Part shown: in pieces, positions 1 to 10,380 of the stretch
How the letters are laid out: the number at the start of each line of letters is the position of its first letter
Position numbering within the stretch: position 1 is the first letter of the stretch
Source of the DNA: Apoderus coryli
Taxonomy: Eukaryota; Arthropoda; Insecta; Coleoptera; Attelabidae
Assembly (NCBI GenBank): GCA_911728435.2
Contig: OU452198.1
Span: forward strand, 30,099,902-30,163,901
Reading direction: 5' to 3'
DNA: 64,000 nt
Position numbers and translations under genes: made by a program
Notes under the pieces: model-generated
Told to the model about the DNA's origin: nothing
The model's database searches: none
Seen by the model: the letters and a program-made list of their open reading frames with translations, nothing else

Positions 1-416
1 TTTTAGTTTGTGATATGTTGTGATAAAAACACAAGTTACCTTTTTTAATTATTAATCAAGAGTTAATATTTATTTATAAATTTTGTTTTCATATAATCTT
101 TATGTTTACTACTGCACATCAAAATAATATATTATGTTATTTCTAATAAACATAACCTGCATACTTAACTTATTTTTTTTTATTATAAAATTTGTATTAG
201 GCATAAAACTATATAGTTTCAGATTTCAGTTTATTTTGTGTTTTATTGACCTTTTAGAGCCATATAATTGAGGCAATTATTGTTTAATTTGTTAAAGCTT
301 CTTTGCATATTGTAAAACCAGCTTTTTCTAAGTTGTTCAGCAATATTACCTAAAATTACGTAATATTACGTAATATTTCAAATGTTCTTACCAAAAAATA
401 AATTACCGGTAATTTT
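1..416. other. AT-rich DNA without recognised feature
   Basis: About 416 bases of A/T-rich sequence. I see no coding frame, terminal repeat or structured RNA in it. Confidence 0.6.
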
Positions 417-720
417 GCATCACTACCCACCATACAGAGGCCGAAACAATCCAATGTATAAGTAACACCAGCCGTAGAAATAGAAAATAAAAATAGTGTA
501 AACACAAAACGCTAGCAGGAGATGGATAACGCCTATGGTACTCTAACGAGCTGATAATATGAGCGAAACGAATTTGTCAGTATCTGTCGACCCATGCCTC
601 GGTCTGCTTCTACTGAATTAGACTGAGGCCCTGCTAAATTAAACAAAATCCCTTGGGTAGGTAACACCAGTAATTTTGTCCGCTGTGCCACGAAATTATT
701 TTTCATTTTATTATTATTTA
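417..720 (+). repeat. Hammerhead-repeat copy 1, rearranged
   Basis: The first part (about 430-525, with accatacagaggccgaa and cacaaaacgctagcaggag) is in the same orientation as 8260-8360. The second part (from about 526, with tatggtactct... to tgccacgaaattattttcat) is in the opposite orientation relative to that family. The two halves therefore meet head to head near 525. The copy is diverged compared with those at 8.0-8.8 kb and 31.6-31.9 kb. Confidence 0.75.
537..584 (+). ncRNA. Decayed hammerhead ribozyme
   Basis: Stem I halves GGTACT and AGTATC are complementary. The core reads CTAACGA instead of CTGANGA, and stem II is imperfect, followed by GCGAAAC and then a GTC cleavage triplet at 576-578. 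The G-to-A change at the invariant G5 position should abolish cleavage. Inferred relic of the intact copies at 8098 and 31734. Confidence 0.65.
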
Positions 721-759
721 CACAAATTCATTGTAAAGTCTGTAATAGTACAAATTACT

Positions 760-1020
760 CAACAATTGTGTCAATTTTTTTGAAAAGTAAAATCATTCCA
801 AGTTTTTGGTGCAAAGTTATTTTTACTTTTAACACCGAAATACTTACTTTATTTTGATGTTTTGTGATTTAATTATTATTAAATATTAAGTTCCTGTTAC
901 AATAGTGTATAATTTCGAACAATTTCCGGTGTTATCAAAAATAAAAATGGCTTTGCACCAAAAACTTTGAAAGTTATTTTACTTTTCAAAATAAATTAAC
1001 CGTGATGAACACAATTTTTG
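760..1020. repeat. Imperfect inverted repeat (MITE-like)
   Basis: The segment around aaaattgtgtcaa...ttttggtgcaaagtta (760-850) returns in reverse complement at about 925-1020 (...tttgcaccaaaaac...gaacacaattttt). The arms are about 90 bp with several indels. There is no coding potential. Confidence 0.6.
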
Positions 1021-1949
1021 TGTCATGTGTAATATTACAGGCTTTTGAAATAAACCATCGTATACACGATGTTATCTGTTTATTGTTTTAGCAAATCTTT
1101 TTTTTAGTAGTCGCAATATAAAAAAAATAGTAAAAACAAAAACTTCACTTAGATGGCCATAAAACTTCAAATCTGATCAAAATCAAATTTTTTAAAGGCT
1201 CCTCTTAAATTATACGTGTTTTACTATATTTTGTTGGTTCATGTTTAGTATCACGGGATGCACAAACGTTTACCAAGAATAACTTTTTGTCAAAAAACAC
1301 TTAATAAACAAGTTTCTCATAATATGGTGCATACTTTGAGGATGACACTGTATATGGAGGCTTCAAAAATTGTTTGACTCTTCCAGATTAGAGAAACTAT
1401 TGGTTTTAGATTTTCTTTCACAAGAGTTTTTAACTAGTAATCTGTGATCTTGAATTGGAAGGTTCTTTGAATGCGAATGGCTTTAAATTCGAAAAGATAT
1501 CGAAAATAGTAGAAATAGTAGTAATGTGAAGTCTTAAGTTGCAGCTTTAAGTTCCAAATGCGTCAAAGCTTTTGTTCAACTCTCGTTGTTCTAAAGTTAA
1601 GTAGTTTCTCAGGAGAGAGGGGCATAATCCTAGTTTTTAAATACCTGATTCAGTTTTATAGCCTACGAAGGCGGTGCGAAAAGTTCCGGCTTGATGAACA
1701 AACACTTTTTTTGGTGGATTTTTTCATTTTATTCCTGAATATAATCGCCATTAAAGCTAGTACACTTTTAATAATTTGGCTTATATGTTTGAACATACAA
1801 GAATTTTGTATTTTTTGCAATCTCTCAGGAGTGTCTTTGCAGTAATAGCATTTGTTTATATTTAATAATCTTAACTAATTTTTCATTGATAGTAAATTTT
1901 AACTTTTACGACAGACAAGACAATCGATGTTCAATAATTTTATTATCAC

Positions 1950-2215
1950 TTTTAAAAATGATGTGACCGTACCTTTTCTCAGAAACTACTGGCTTTAGAA
2001 TAAAAAAATAATACGAAAGTTTATTGGTTTTAAAGAAATTTTAAAATTAATTGAGTGTTAATAATCCGAAAAGTGCTGCATCGACAGTAACTCAAGAATT
2101 TCAAATGGAACACCCTATATATTTTTAGATTTCTTGGAATAATTAAAGGTGAGTTTTATAACAACTCCCTAATCGGATTTTGTGTAACTTGGACTAGTGA
2201 AATTTAACAAATTAT
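1950..2215 (+). repeat. MITE-like repeat, copy A
   Basis: The block from accttttctcagaaactac through aagtgctgcatcgacag and atggaacaccctatat to aacaactccctaatcg is repeated in the same order at 13125-13350. It is an interspersed repeat without coding frame; one copy (13104) shows an ACAGGGTG terminus. Confidence 0.7.
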
Positions 2216-2507
2216 GATCTGTGTGTCTTTGACGGGTTAAAATTAGATCTAAGAATAGCCTGTAACCATTTCTGCTTTAAATTCTCATCTTTGGGATATA
2301 TAAAAACTGTTGCTCTTGTTTTAATGCGCTATTGTAATTAGATTTGCATGTAGGTATACAGCACGTTGAAGGCATACAAGAATTGACTAAGATCCAAGAA
2401 TTAGAAATAAAACAATCAGGTACTTACCTAAAAATCCCGTTGAATTTATTAATAATAATAATTCTTAAATATACATACAAACCTTTGTACAAAATGTTAG
2501 TTAGTAT

Positions 2508-3345
2508 ACGACAAAAATATTGCCGCAGCTTATACCACTTTATTTTATTAACAAAAAGTTTATCGGGTGTTGTAACTTCTAGAAAATTGAGACGATATAT
2601 TTATACACACTTATCTCTACTAGTTTTGTAAAAAAAAAAGCTGTCCACGGCCCGAAAATAGAACCAATTAGTATCCCTATGGGATTCCCGCAAAAATAAC
2701 CACCGTCAAAGAGTCCAAACAAATTACTTAATTTTATTAACTGACATTTTATTCGGTATTGTAACGTACACAAAATGTATACAAATGTTCCATTGTAAAC
2801 ACAAACAATCGCCTTGGATTCGACGTTGCCAAGTTTACTTGTTCATGGCTGGTATAAAGAAGGCTGTGGTATACCCAATTTTTCGTTACGACAAAAATAT
2901 TGCCGCAGCTTATACTACTTTATTTTATTAACAAAAAGTTTATCTGGTGTTGTAACTTCCAGAAAATTGAGACGATATATTTATACACACTTATCTCTAC
3001 TAGTTTTATAAAAGAAAGGCTGTCCACGACCCAAGAATAGAACCAATTAGTATACCCATAGGATGCCCGCAAAAATAACCACTGTCAAAGAGTCCAAACA
3101 AATTACTTTATTTTATTAACTAACATTTTATTCGGTATTGTAACATACATAAAATTTATAAGATATATTTATACCTACACACTTATCACTAATAGTTTTA
3201 TAAAAAACTGTTTTAATTATGCTCAATAAATGCTGATTTAATGAGACCGCGTGTTACAAATGTTCTAATGTCTTGGATTCGACGTTGCCAAGTTTTCTTG
3301 TTCATGGATTGTATAAAGAAGGCTGTCTTATACCCCATTTTTCGT
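2508..3345 (+). repeat. Tandem duplication, unit about 380 bp
   Basis: The unit beginning acgacaaaaatattgccgc at 2508 starts again at 2888 (offset 380). Both contain gcttatac-actttattttat, ctgtccacg, and ttggattcgacgttgccaag. The second unit carries about 60 extra bases before its final ttggattcgacgttgcc (3274). Some differences between units indicate age. No coding function is seen. Confidence 0.85.
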
Positions 3346-4169
3346 TTTTAGACATGCAAAAACTAACCGTGTCATCAAATTTCTCTTTCCTCTAATAATA
3401 AAGAAATTCCCAATTGATGCAGAATTTTTTGCGGAAATGGCATTATCCATGTAAAGACATCTATAAACCCATGCAAAGTTAGCAACATTTCGTGGTAACT
3501 TTACGTTATAAGATAATGATCCAAGAAAAAAAAGTACCTTTAATTTGACAACAATATAAATGTCGTTTGGTAAAAAAACCTTGGGCACTTACTCCATACG
3601 CATATTTTCAGTTCTTCGAGGCTGTCACGTCTTTTGGATCAATCAGGTTGAACATATTTTCATCCACACTATAAATCTCACATCACACAAATCAGACATT
3701 GTGCCAAATGAATATAATAAATTAAACAAACAAATATAAATATATATCTATATTTTCTAATAAAACACAATTGCAAAAATTATATAAAATAAACTTTTAA
3801 GGAAATCTATAAACACTATTTAATATTTAAATTTTATTAATATTCATATAAATATTTAAGATGTTATTTGTATTTTTATATCTACTGATGATTTTTAAAT
3901 TATTTTTATTATAGTACCTACCTATCTTAGAAAATGTTACTAATAATTTTTGTGCCTATTTAATTAAATAATTAATGATATACAAAATAGGGTGCGCTTT
4001 CAATATCATTCAACATATTATTATTGACATAATATGGTGTGGGTGTAACTGGATGTTTAGGTTTATTGCATAAGTACTAATGACATTCTTAAGTTGTCCT
4101 GGGCGGCAAAGCTGTCACAAGTATCGGAAAAAACAATTGGAAGTTTTAAGTACGAGGTAAGTAGTTGAC
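3346..4169. other. AT-rich DNA without recognised feature
   Basis: No conserved reading frame or repeat terminus was recognised. It may include the 3' untranslated part of the Penelope-like relic that follows on the minus strand, but I cannot show this. Confidence 0.4.
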
Positions 4170-4965
4170 ATTTATATGAAGTTGTCCATTTCTCAAAGCG
4201 GCCGATGTCTAATACAGTAAAATCTTCATATAATACAAGTCAAAACTTCCAATTTAAAAACAATGAGAGGCAAAAGCTCTTTAAATATTTTTGAAAGTTT
4301 TCCAGGCTGCCCAACGTACACCGCGGGACAGTCCCTACAGCTCAAGTAGTAGACCCACGAACTAGAAAGAGGATCTAATCCTAACAAGAGATTGTTTTTA
4401 AGTATTATTGGTTTTAAGGCCTATAGACGGGGCAAAAAGTCTATCTTCGAGGAAATTCCACCGAAATATGTCAATGATTTGAAAATCCTTTGTGGAGTTG
4501 CTGCTGACAATGTTGTAAGAATATTTGCTTAAAAATCTGTAAAATAATTTCTGGATAGTTCTAAGTGGAAAGCCGTTGTTCACAGTCAAATGTTTAATCT
4601 ATAAAATAAAGATTGGAATGTGGAAAACATATGGGAAACTGGTGAATTAGTTTTATACTGTATAATATTATCTGTAGCTGTAGGCTTTCGAACTTATCTT
4701 CCTTCCGCTTCAGTAAAGGATCCAAAAAAGGAGGAACCCCTTCTATTTCCAACACCAGTGTAAACGATATTGTTGTGTAAGGAGTTCATGAACGATAAAA
4801 ATAATTTTTTCAAGCTTCACCCTCAGTCCAATTGGAAATCACACATACGTCATCCACATATCTCTTATAGAGAAAAAGTGAACTTGCGAAGCTACTATCC
4901 ATGATCCTTCTCTCTAAAGATTTCTCTCAGGCATGGTAATGTTTATTACTCAAATCCTTCTGCTC
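4170..4965 (-). pseudogene. Penelope-like element relic: RT (YVDD) plus GIY-YIG endonuclease
   Basis: Read on the minus strand from about 4900. An RT palm segment gives LFLYKRYVDDVCVISNW, with the YVDD motif encoded at 4849-4860. Then come LHNNIVYTG, FLDPLLKRKEDKF-like and a decayed segment with NNGFPLRTIQKLFYR. Last, at 4270-4354, is VYYLSCRDCPAVYVGQPGK. The last segment fits the zinc-knuckle type GIY-YIG endonuclease of Penelope-like elements (Y-L-C--C--VYVGQ-G). The order RT then EN is diagnostic of this family. Frameshifts and stops are frequent, so it is a dead fragment of about 0.8 kb. Known relevance: Penelope-like elements can carry hammerhead ribozymes, which also occur in this window. 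Confidence 0.78.
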
Positions 4966-5900
4966 ATAAAAGTTATTATTAACCTGAAAAACCCGAATGT
5001 ACCAGTGCCTTGCATTTTTTGCCTTTGGTAGTTAGTTGAGTGATCAATTTTCGGTTGATTTATTCTTGTGTTTTTCGTATTTTCGATTAATCTTCTCTGT
5101 TGGATCTGATAATGCTCGTGTAGGGCGGTGTTGGAGGTTTTATTTGTATTCAATAAGGATTTTACTGTACTTGATATTTGTTATAGACAGTTTTTTTTAA
5201 ATTTATTCTCCCAAATCAATTTCATCGCCTTCAAAGCAATCTCGTTCCGATGCAATACACTTATGCCAACGCTTTTTCCAAATCTCGAAACACTAGAAAG
5301 TCCTCTTCCGGAATAGCTTTTAATACCTACTTCGATTCGGCTTGTATCTCCCGAAATTTCAATAATGCCCAATTATTGACTTTTTTTCATTTACTTGTTA
5401 TTTTGAAACTATAATTTTATGTTTATTGCAATGTAAGTAGGTACGTAAGTGTAGATAAATAAATAAATAGTTCTGACCAGCGAACAAAGTTCATAATAAT
5501 CTTGTTGGATTCCTAGAATAGTGAACAACTGTCAAAACAAATCCCGAATTGCCCGATGCAATTGTATTTGATTTTTGGGTACAGTTTGTTTAACTCTATT
5601 GTACGGATTAACTTATTATTCTAAAACCTCACCAGGACTCCTTAAAAAATGTTTCATAATATTGAAATAAAAATCTCGAAGTCTATCTTCACTCAAATCA
5701 AAAATTTAGTGCGCGTTCATAATGTGCAATAAGTTGAAGGCGCTTCTTTTAAAGCTGTTTGATCAGTCCTGAAAGCAGTTTTCCGTTTCCTATATGTATA
5801 AATATAATACGCATAATATGATTTTAACGCACAAGATGTGCCATTAATTGTAAAACATAGATATATAAGTATGTACTCGTGGTAATTCGCCTAGCAAATA
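4966..5900. other. AT-rich DNA without recognised feature
   Basis: No supported coding frame. Nothing beyond simple A/T-rich sequence was recognised. Confidence 0.5.
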
Positions 5901-5906
5901 TGTATC

Positions 5907-5970
5907 GAGTGTAGCCTAGCGGGTAGCGTGTGGCCTTTGGAATCGGAAGGTTGGGGTTAGATACCTGCTC
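5907..5970 (+). pseudogene. tRNA-like sequence (pseudogene or SINE head)
   Basis: Contains an exact RNA polymerase III box A (TAGCCTAGCGGG) and a box B-like GGTTAGATACC with two mismatches to GGTTCGANTCC. GAG at the start can pair with CTC at the end. The length (64 nt) and poor T-loop argue against a working tRNA. It is followed by tttttcatttttt, which would act as a Pol III stop. Confidence 0.5.
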
Positions 5971-6416
5971 TTGTAATTTTTCATTTTTTTATATATAATT
6001 TTTGAACAAAGCGGTTAGGTAGTTGGGTTAGTTTAGGATTGTATAATTATTATTATTTTGTTATGTATAACAGAATGAAGTAGGTAGTTTTCACAGCACA
6101 GTGTGTGCGTTAATGTAATGTAATATACAGGGTGGCTCATTAGTGTATGGGCGGACGATATCTCAAGATCTATAAGCGATAAACAAAAAAATCATATACA
6201 AATCTTTTAGGCACTAAAGAGATGTACAACTCAAAAATGTTTTCAATTATACAGGGTAGTTCACAAACCCGCAGCAGACGAAACTTCTTAACGCGAACCC
6301 CTGTATTTTTTAACATAATTAAATGGCGCTCTAAAAGACAAGGAAATGACATAAGGATTGATATGTCTAGGTACAGTAGTTTTTGAAATATTTGTAAATA
6401 AGGGTTAATTTTGACA

Positions 6417-7418
6417 TACAGGGTGTTAGTAAATAAGTGCGACAAACTTCAGGGGGTAATTCTGCATGAAAAAATAATGACAGTTTGCTATATAAACATA
6501 TGTCCGCAAATCCTTCGTTATCTGAGATACGGGGTGTTAAATTTTTTCTTAAAAACTGAAGATTTATTGACTGCTCTGAAACCGGTGGAGATATGCAAAT
6601 GAAATTTAGTCAGTTTTAAGAGGTAGTTATTGCGCATTTTTTGGCAAGGAATTAAGAATTTTATGTTCATCAGTGGCGCGCATACGGGTTATGATTTCAA
6701 TATTTTTAAAGAAAAAAATGGTACGCCACTGGCATTTTTCAAATAACAAATCATTTTGCAATTCCTCGTTCAATTTGTGATAAAAAAAATCTCTCTTGCT
6801 GTTTTATCGTAAGGGGTAAAAAATAAATAAACCATCTTACTCCGTCTTTTTCATTTCTTTAATACATTATCAAGAACTATCTAATACAATAAACATTAAA
6901 CCAAAACAATAAGAGAAAATAACACTAATAATAAAGAAACGCTAATTTCACATTTCGTTGAAATATTCGTATTTAACAGAATGTTGACAGTAGCCTACTA
7001 GCGTCGCCGCGAGATGTTTTATTTTTTTTGCACAAATGCCCCCTACGATAAAAAAGCAAGAGAGATTTTTATCACAAATTGAACGAGGAATTCCAAAATG
7101 ATTTTTAATTTGAAAAATTCCATTTGAGATCATTATACGGGTAATGATCTCAAATGGCGCCACTGATGAACATAAAATTCTTAATTGCATGTCAAAAAAT
7201 GCGCAATAACTACCTCTTAAAACCCACTAAATTTCATTTGCATATCTCCACCGGTTTCAGAGCAATCAATAAATCTTCACTTGTTACGAAAAATTTTAAC
7301 TGTATCTCAGCACAAAACGAAGTATTTGCGGACATGTGTTTATATAGCAAACTGTCATTATTTCTTCATGCAGAATTACGTCCTGAAGTTTGTCGCACTT
7401 AATTACTAACACCCTGTA
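6417..7418. mobile_element. Long-arm palindromic MITE, about 1.0 kb
   Basis: The ends are tacagggtgttagtaa (6417) and ttactaacaccctgta (to 7418). The inverted arms extend for about 400 bp, for example ccggtggagatatgcaaatg at about 6582 against catttgcatatctccaccgg at about 7240. They include cgcactt/aagtgcg and gaggtagttattgcgca. It is inserted inside the left arm of the larger element. No coding capacity. Confidence 0.88.
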
Positions 7419-7975
7419 TATTTAAGGGTGGTCACATTTTCTAAATTGTATTTTTTTGGGAAAATGTTAAATGGTACACCCTGTACATCTGCTTAAATTC
7501 GAAAAGTTTCTTTCATATACTTTTTATTTCTTCAAAAACATTATTAAAAAAATTGCCAACAAAAGTCGCAATTTTTTGTCAAATTAATAATTTGTTTTCT
7601 ATTTAAATACAAAAAAGTTAAATTACAGTTTGATTTTAATAATTTACAAATAGACGCTATTAAAAAATAAAAATAAAATTATTTAAAAACACATTTGTTG
7701 ACAATTTAAGTTGAAATAGAATAAAATCTAAGCAGAGCTATTTCTTTGGTTAGTAACTAAATAAATACGCACGATCCGTAACATACTGTAACGTTTTTCG
7801 GGTTCATGGTGTGAGATAACAAAGCCCTTTACTTAAAACTAATTTATTTACACCTAGAATAAACTCTTAAACAAACAAACCAATAACATTAATGGACTAA
7901 TATGATATGTATTTATTTCTACTATTTATTTCACTATTATTTATGTTATGTTATTTTGTAATAATAGAGAAATAA

Positions 7976-8790
7976 ATGAAAATAATTTCGTGGCAAAGCG
8001 GACTAAAATGTTGGCTTTACCTACACAAGGAATTTTGTTTAATTTAGCAGGGCCCCAGTCTAATTCGATAGAAACCAGACCGAGGCATGGGTCGACAGGT
8101 ACTGACGAATTCGTTTCGCTCTTGTTATGAGCTCGTCAGAGCACCATAGTCGCTGCCCATCACAAATATCGGCCTGCATTTAAGCACAATAGGATACACA
8201 ACAGTAGACACATGTAAACACATATCATCTACATGTACATAGTAATGCATATCCTATACCATGCAGAGGCCGAACAAACTCAATGTATAGGTAAAACCAG
8301 TCGTATAAATAGAAATAAATATAAATAAAAATAGTATGAACACAAAACGCTAGCAGGAGACCATTTTATCCTTCTGCCAGCATCTCCCAAATATTTGGGT
8401 TTCAGCAATGCTCGGACGGTGGTCTCCAAGCGTTCTGCCGTCGATGTTTAATGCCAAATAATGAAAAATTAAGAGGATTTCATGTCCGTAAATATAATAA
8501 ATGAAAATAATTTCGTGGCAAAGCGGACTAAAATGTTGGCTTTACCTACACAAGGAATTTTGTTTAATTTAGCAGGGCCCCAGTCTAATTCGATAGAAAC
8601 CAGACCGAGGCATGGGTCGACAGGTACTGACGAATTCCCATGCCTCGGTCTGGTTTCTATCGAATTAGACTGGGGCCCTGCTAAATTAAACAAAATTCCT
8701 TGTGTAGGTAAAGCCAACATTTTAGTCCGCTTTGCCACGAAATTATTTTCATTTATTATATTTACGGACATGAAATCCTCTTAATTTTTC
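7976..8790 (-). mobile_element. Hammerhead-bearing retrozyme/Penelope-type partial dimer plus inverted copy
   Basis: Flanked by a 13-bp direct repeat AATAGAGAAATAA at 7963-7975 and 8791-8803, a likely target-site duplication. On the minus strand, sequence starts at 8636 just before a GTC cleavage triplet (629-631), runs through a full unit to a complete hammerhead at 8145-8098, and then into a second, truncated unit ending at 7976. The two cleavage points are 525 nt apart. From 8637 to 8790 a partial copy continues in the opposite orientation and forms a perfect palindrome with 8462-8616. No protein is encoded. Tandem units bounded by ribozymes are known for retrozymes and Penelope-like elements; assignment between these two is inference. 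Confidence 0.8.
8098..8145 (-). ncRNA. Hammerhead ribozyme, type I, intact core
   Basis: Read on the minus strand. Stem I GGTGCT pairs with AGTACC (one G-U). The core is CTGACGA, stem II GCTC/GAGC has loop ATAACAA, then GAAA. Stem III is ACGAA/TTCGT with no loop, followed by the cleavage triplet GTC at 8106-8104. All invariant hammerhead core positions are present. Type I with a minimal stem III usually needs dimerisation to be active. Confidence 0.85.
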
Positions 8791-8791
8791 A
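8462..8791. repeat. Perfect 155-bp palindrome arms, 20-nt loop
   Basis: Arms 8462-8616 and 8637-8791 are exact reverse complements at every segment I compared; the loop is 8617-8636. The same protein can therefore be read on both strands, which is an artefact of the symmetry. The loop contains the remnant of a hammerhead cleavage region. Lack of divergence between the arms implies recent formation or gene conversion. Confidence 0.93.
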
Positions 8792-8829
8792 ATAGAGAAA
8801 TAATTACATTTATTATTTTATGTGCACTA

Positions 8830-10380
8830 TTATTGGTTTGGTTTGGTTTAGGTGTCCCAGCTAATACCCACTAAAACCTCTCCGGTGAGCTATCTGATCG
8901 CAGATTTCTGGAGGGAAGACTTCTCCAGGGGTTCTCCTTTCGTTTCAGAAGGCCTGGGACTATGTCCTGTAGGTCTATCTATCATCTCTCTTTCTCGTCT
9001 GGTCCGCTACTTTATGTGTCTGTTAGTACTTTGGAACTTCTGACGATTCTTCCTCGAGGATTGTGTCTTTTTGTACGCCGTTGAGTCGACGTTGTCTTCA
9101 CCCTATTAGCCTAGGGTCATAGTTGGCATCTTGGCCTCTTGAACCTCCTTGCTTGTTCCTCGGGGTCGTAGTCCACCGCTGCGCGCAGAAGTGGATTCTG
9201 ATGTCACTCAGCCCTTTGAAGACCGTTGTTGCTCGCTGTGCGAGATGTTTCGTCAAGGAGTCGAGACCTAAATCCCTCCGGATTCGGTCGTTCCTCACGA
9301 ACCATGGGGCGTCTAGTGCTATTCTGATAGCCTTGTTCTCCTTAGCTTCCAGTTTTCTTCGGTATGATCTCGCTGTTTGTCCCCATGCTGCTGACGCGTA
9401 CGACATGACCGGGCGTACAACAGCTTTGACGACGAGCAACTTGCTTTTCAGTGGAAGTCTGCTTTTCCTGTTGATTAGCGGGAGCAGCGCGTTGATAGCG
9501 GCCTGCCCCTTTCCGGCTGCAATGCTGGTGTGCTTCTGAAATGTGAGGCCCCTGTCCAAAGTAACACCAAGGTACTTTGCCGTGTCCCGCCATTCGAGGT
9601 CTTCTCCATCGATTTGAACATGTCCCCATGGTTCCTTTCGACTTTTTCCACGGATAAGCAACTCTTCTCAGCGTTTATTTTAATACACCAAGTCAAGCAC
9701 CACTCAGTCACACTGCCTGCTGTCCGTTGGAGGTATCTGGTGACCATCCTTGATTGATTGCTTCTTGCAAGAAGTGCTGTATCGTCGGCACACTGCCCTA
9801 TGATCGTCTGATCCGTGCGTGGTACGTCACTGGTGTAGACTGTGAAGAGGTGAGGTGACAGAACGGAGCCCTGTCGTACCTCAGCCTCTATGTCGCGACT
9901 ACCTGAAATGCACTTACCAAACCGAACTCGGAAAGTTCGATTCTGCAGGTAGCTGTCAATCAGTTGGATGATGCCCAGTGGATATCCAATTTGAACCAAC
10001 TTGTAGATAAAACCGTCATGCCAGACTCTGTCGAAGGCTCTTGCAACGTCCAGAAACAGCGCATCCGTGACCTGTCTCCTATTCAGCCCTTCGGCTGAAT
10101 ATTTAACAATTCTGAGTACCTGTTGTTCCGTACTATGCGCCTCCCTGAAGCCGAACTGTTCGTCTGGAACGACTCCCAGCTCTTCTGTGCTTTCCCTCAA
10201 TCGCCAGAGTATCAGTCGCTCTGTTACCTTCCCCAAGCAATTCAGCAAGCTGATGGGCTGTGCTGTTGTGTGTGTCTCCGTCTTTATATAGGCATTTCAT
10301 GCGCGAATATTTCTGCACGTTTCTAGGCTCTTCCATTTTATTCCATGCGCGGTATAGACCCAACCAGCTCGAGCTATACT
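8830..10380 (-). pseudogene. Non-LTR retrotransposon relic (Jockey-like RT)
   Basis: Minus-strand RT running from about 10363 to 9098, with at least one frameshift near 9560. The first frame has a fingers/palm region (EQFGFREAHSTEQQVLRIV, DALFLDVARAFDRVWHDG, VRQGSVLSPHLF, and CADDTALLA in place of YADD). The second frame has KYLGVTLDRGLTFQKH and VVRPVMSYASAAWG with a basic tail. These are RT motifs 2a through E plus the thumb of Jockey-group elements. The 5' part (endonuclease, ORF1) is missing. YADD has changed to CADD, and the frame is broken, so it is inactive. GC content is clearly higher than the surroundings. Confidence 0.9.

Noticed and set aside
5907..5970. Functional tRNA gene
   Set aside because: Box B has two mismatches, the acceptor stem is only three base pairs, and the length is short; kept only as a tRNA-like relic.
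8469..8784. Two nearly identical 100-codon frames on opposite strands (MSVNIINENNFVAKRTKM...)
   Set aside because: They arise because the DNA is a perfect palindrome; the same protein text appears on both strands. No protein family is recognisable.
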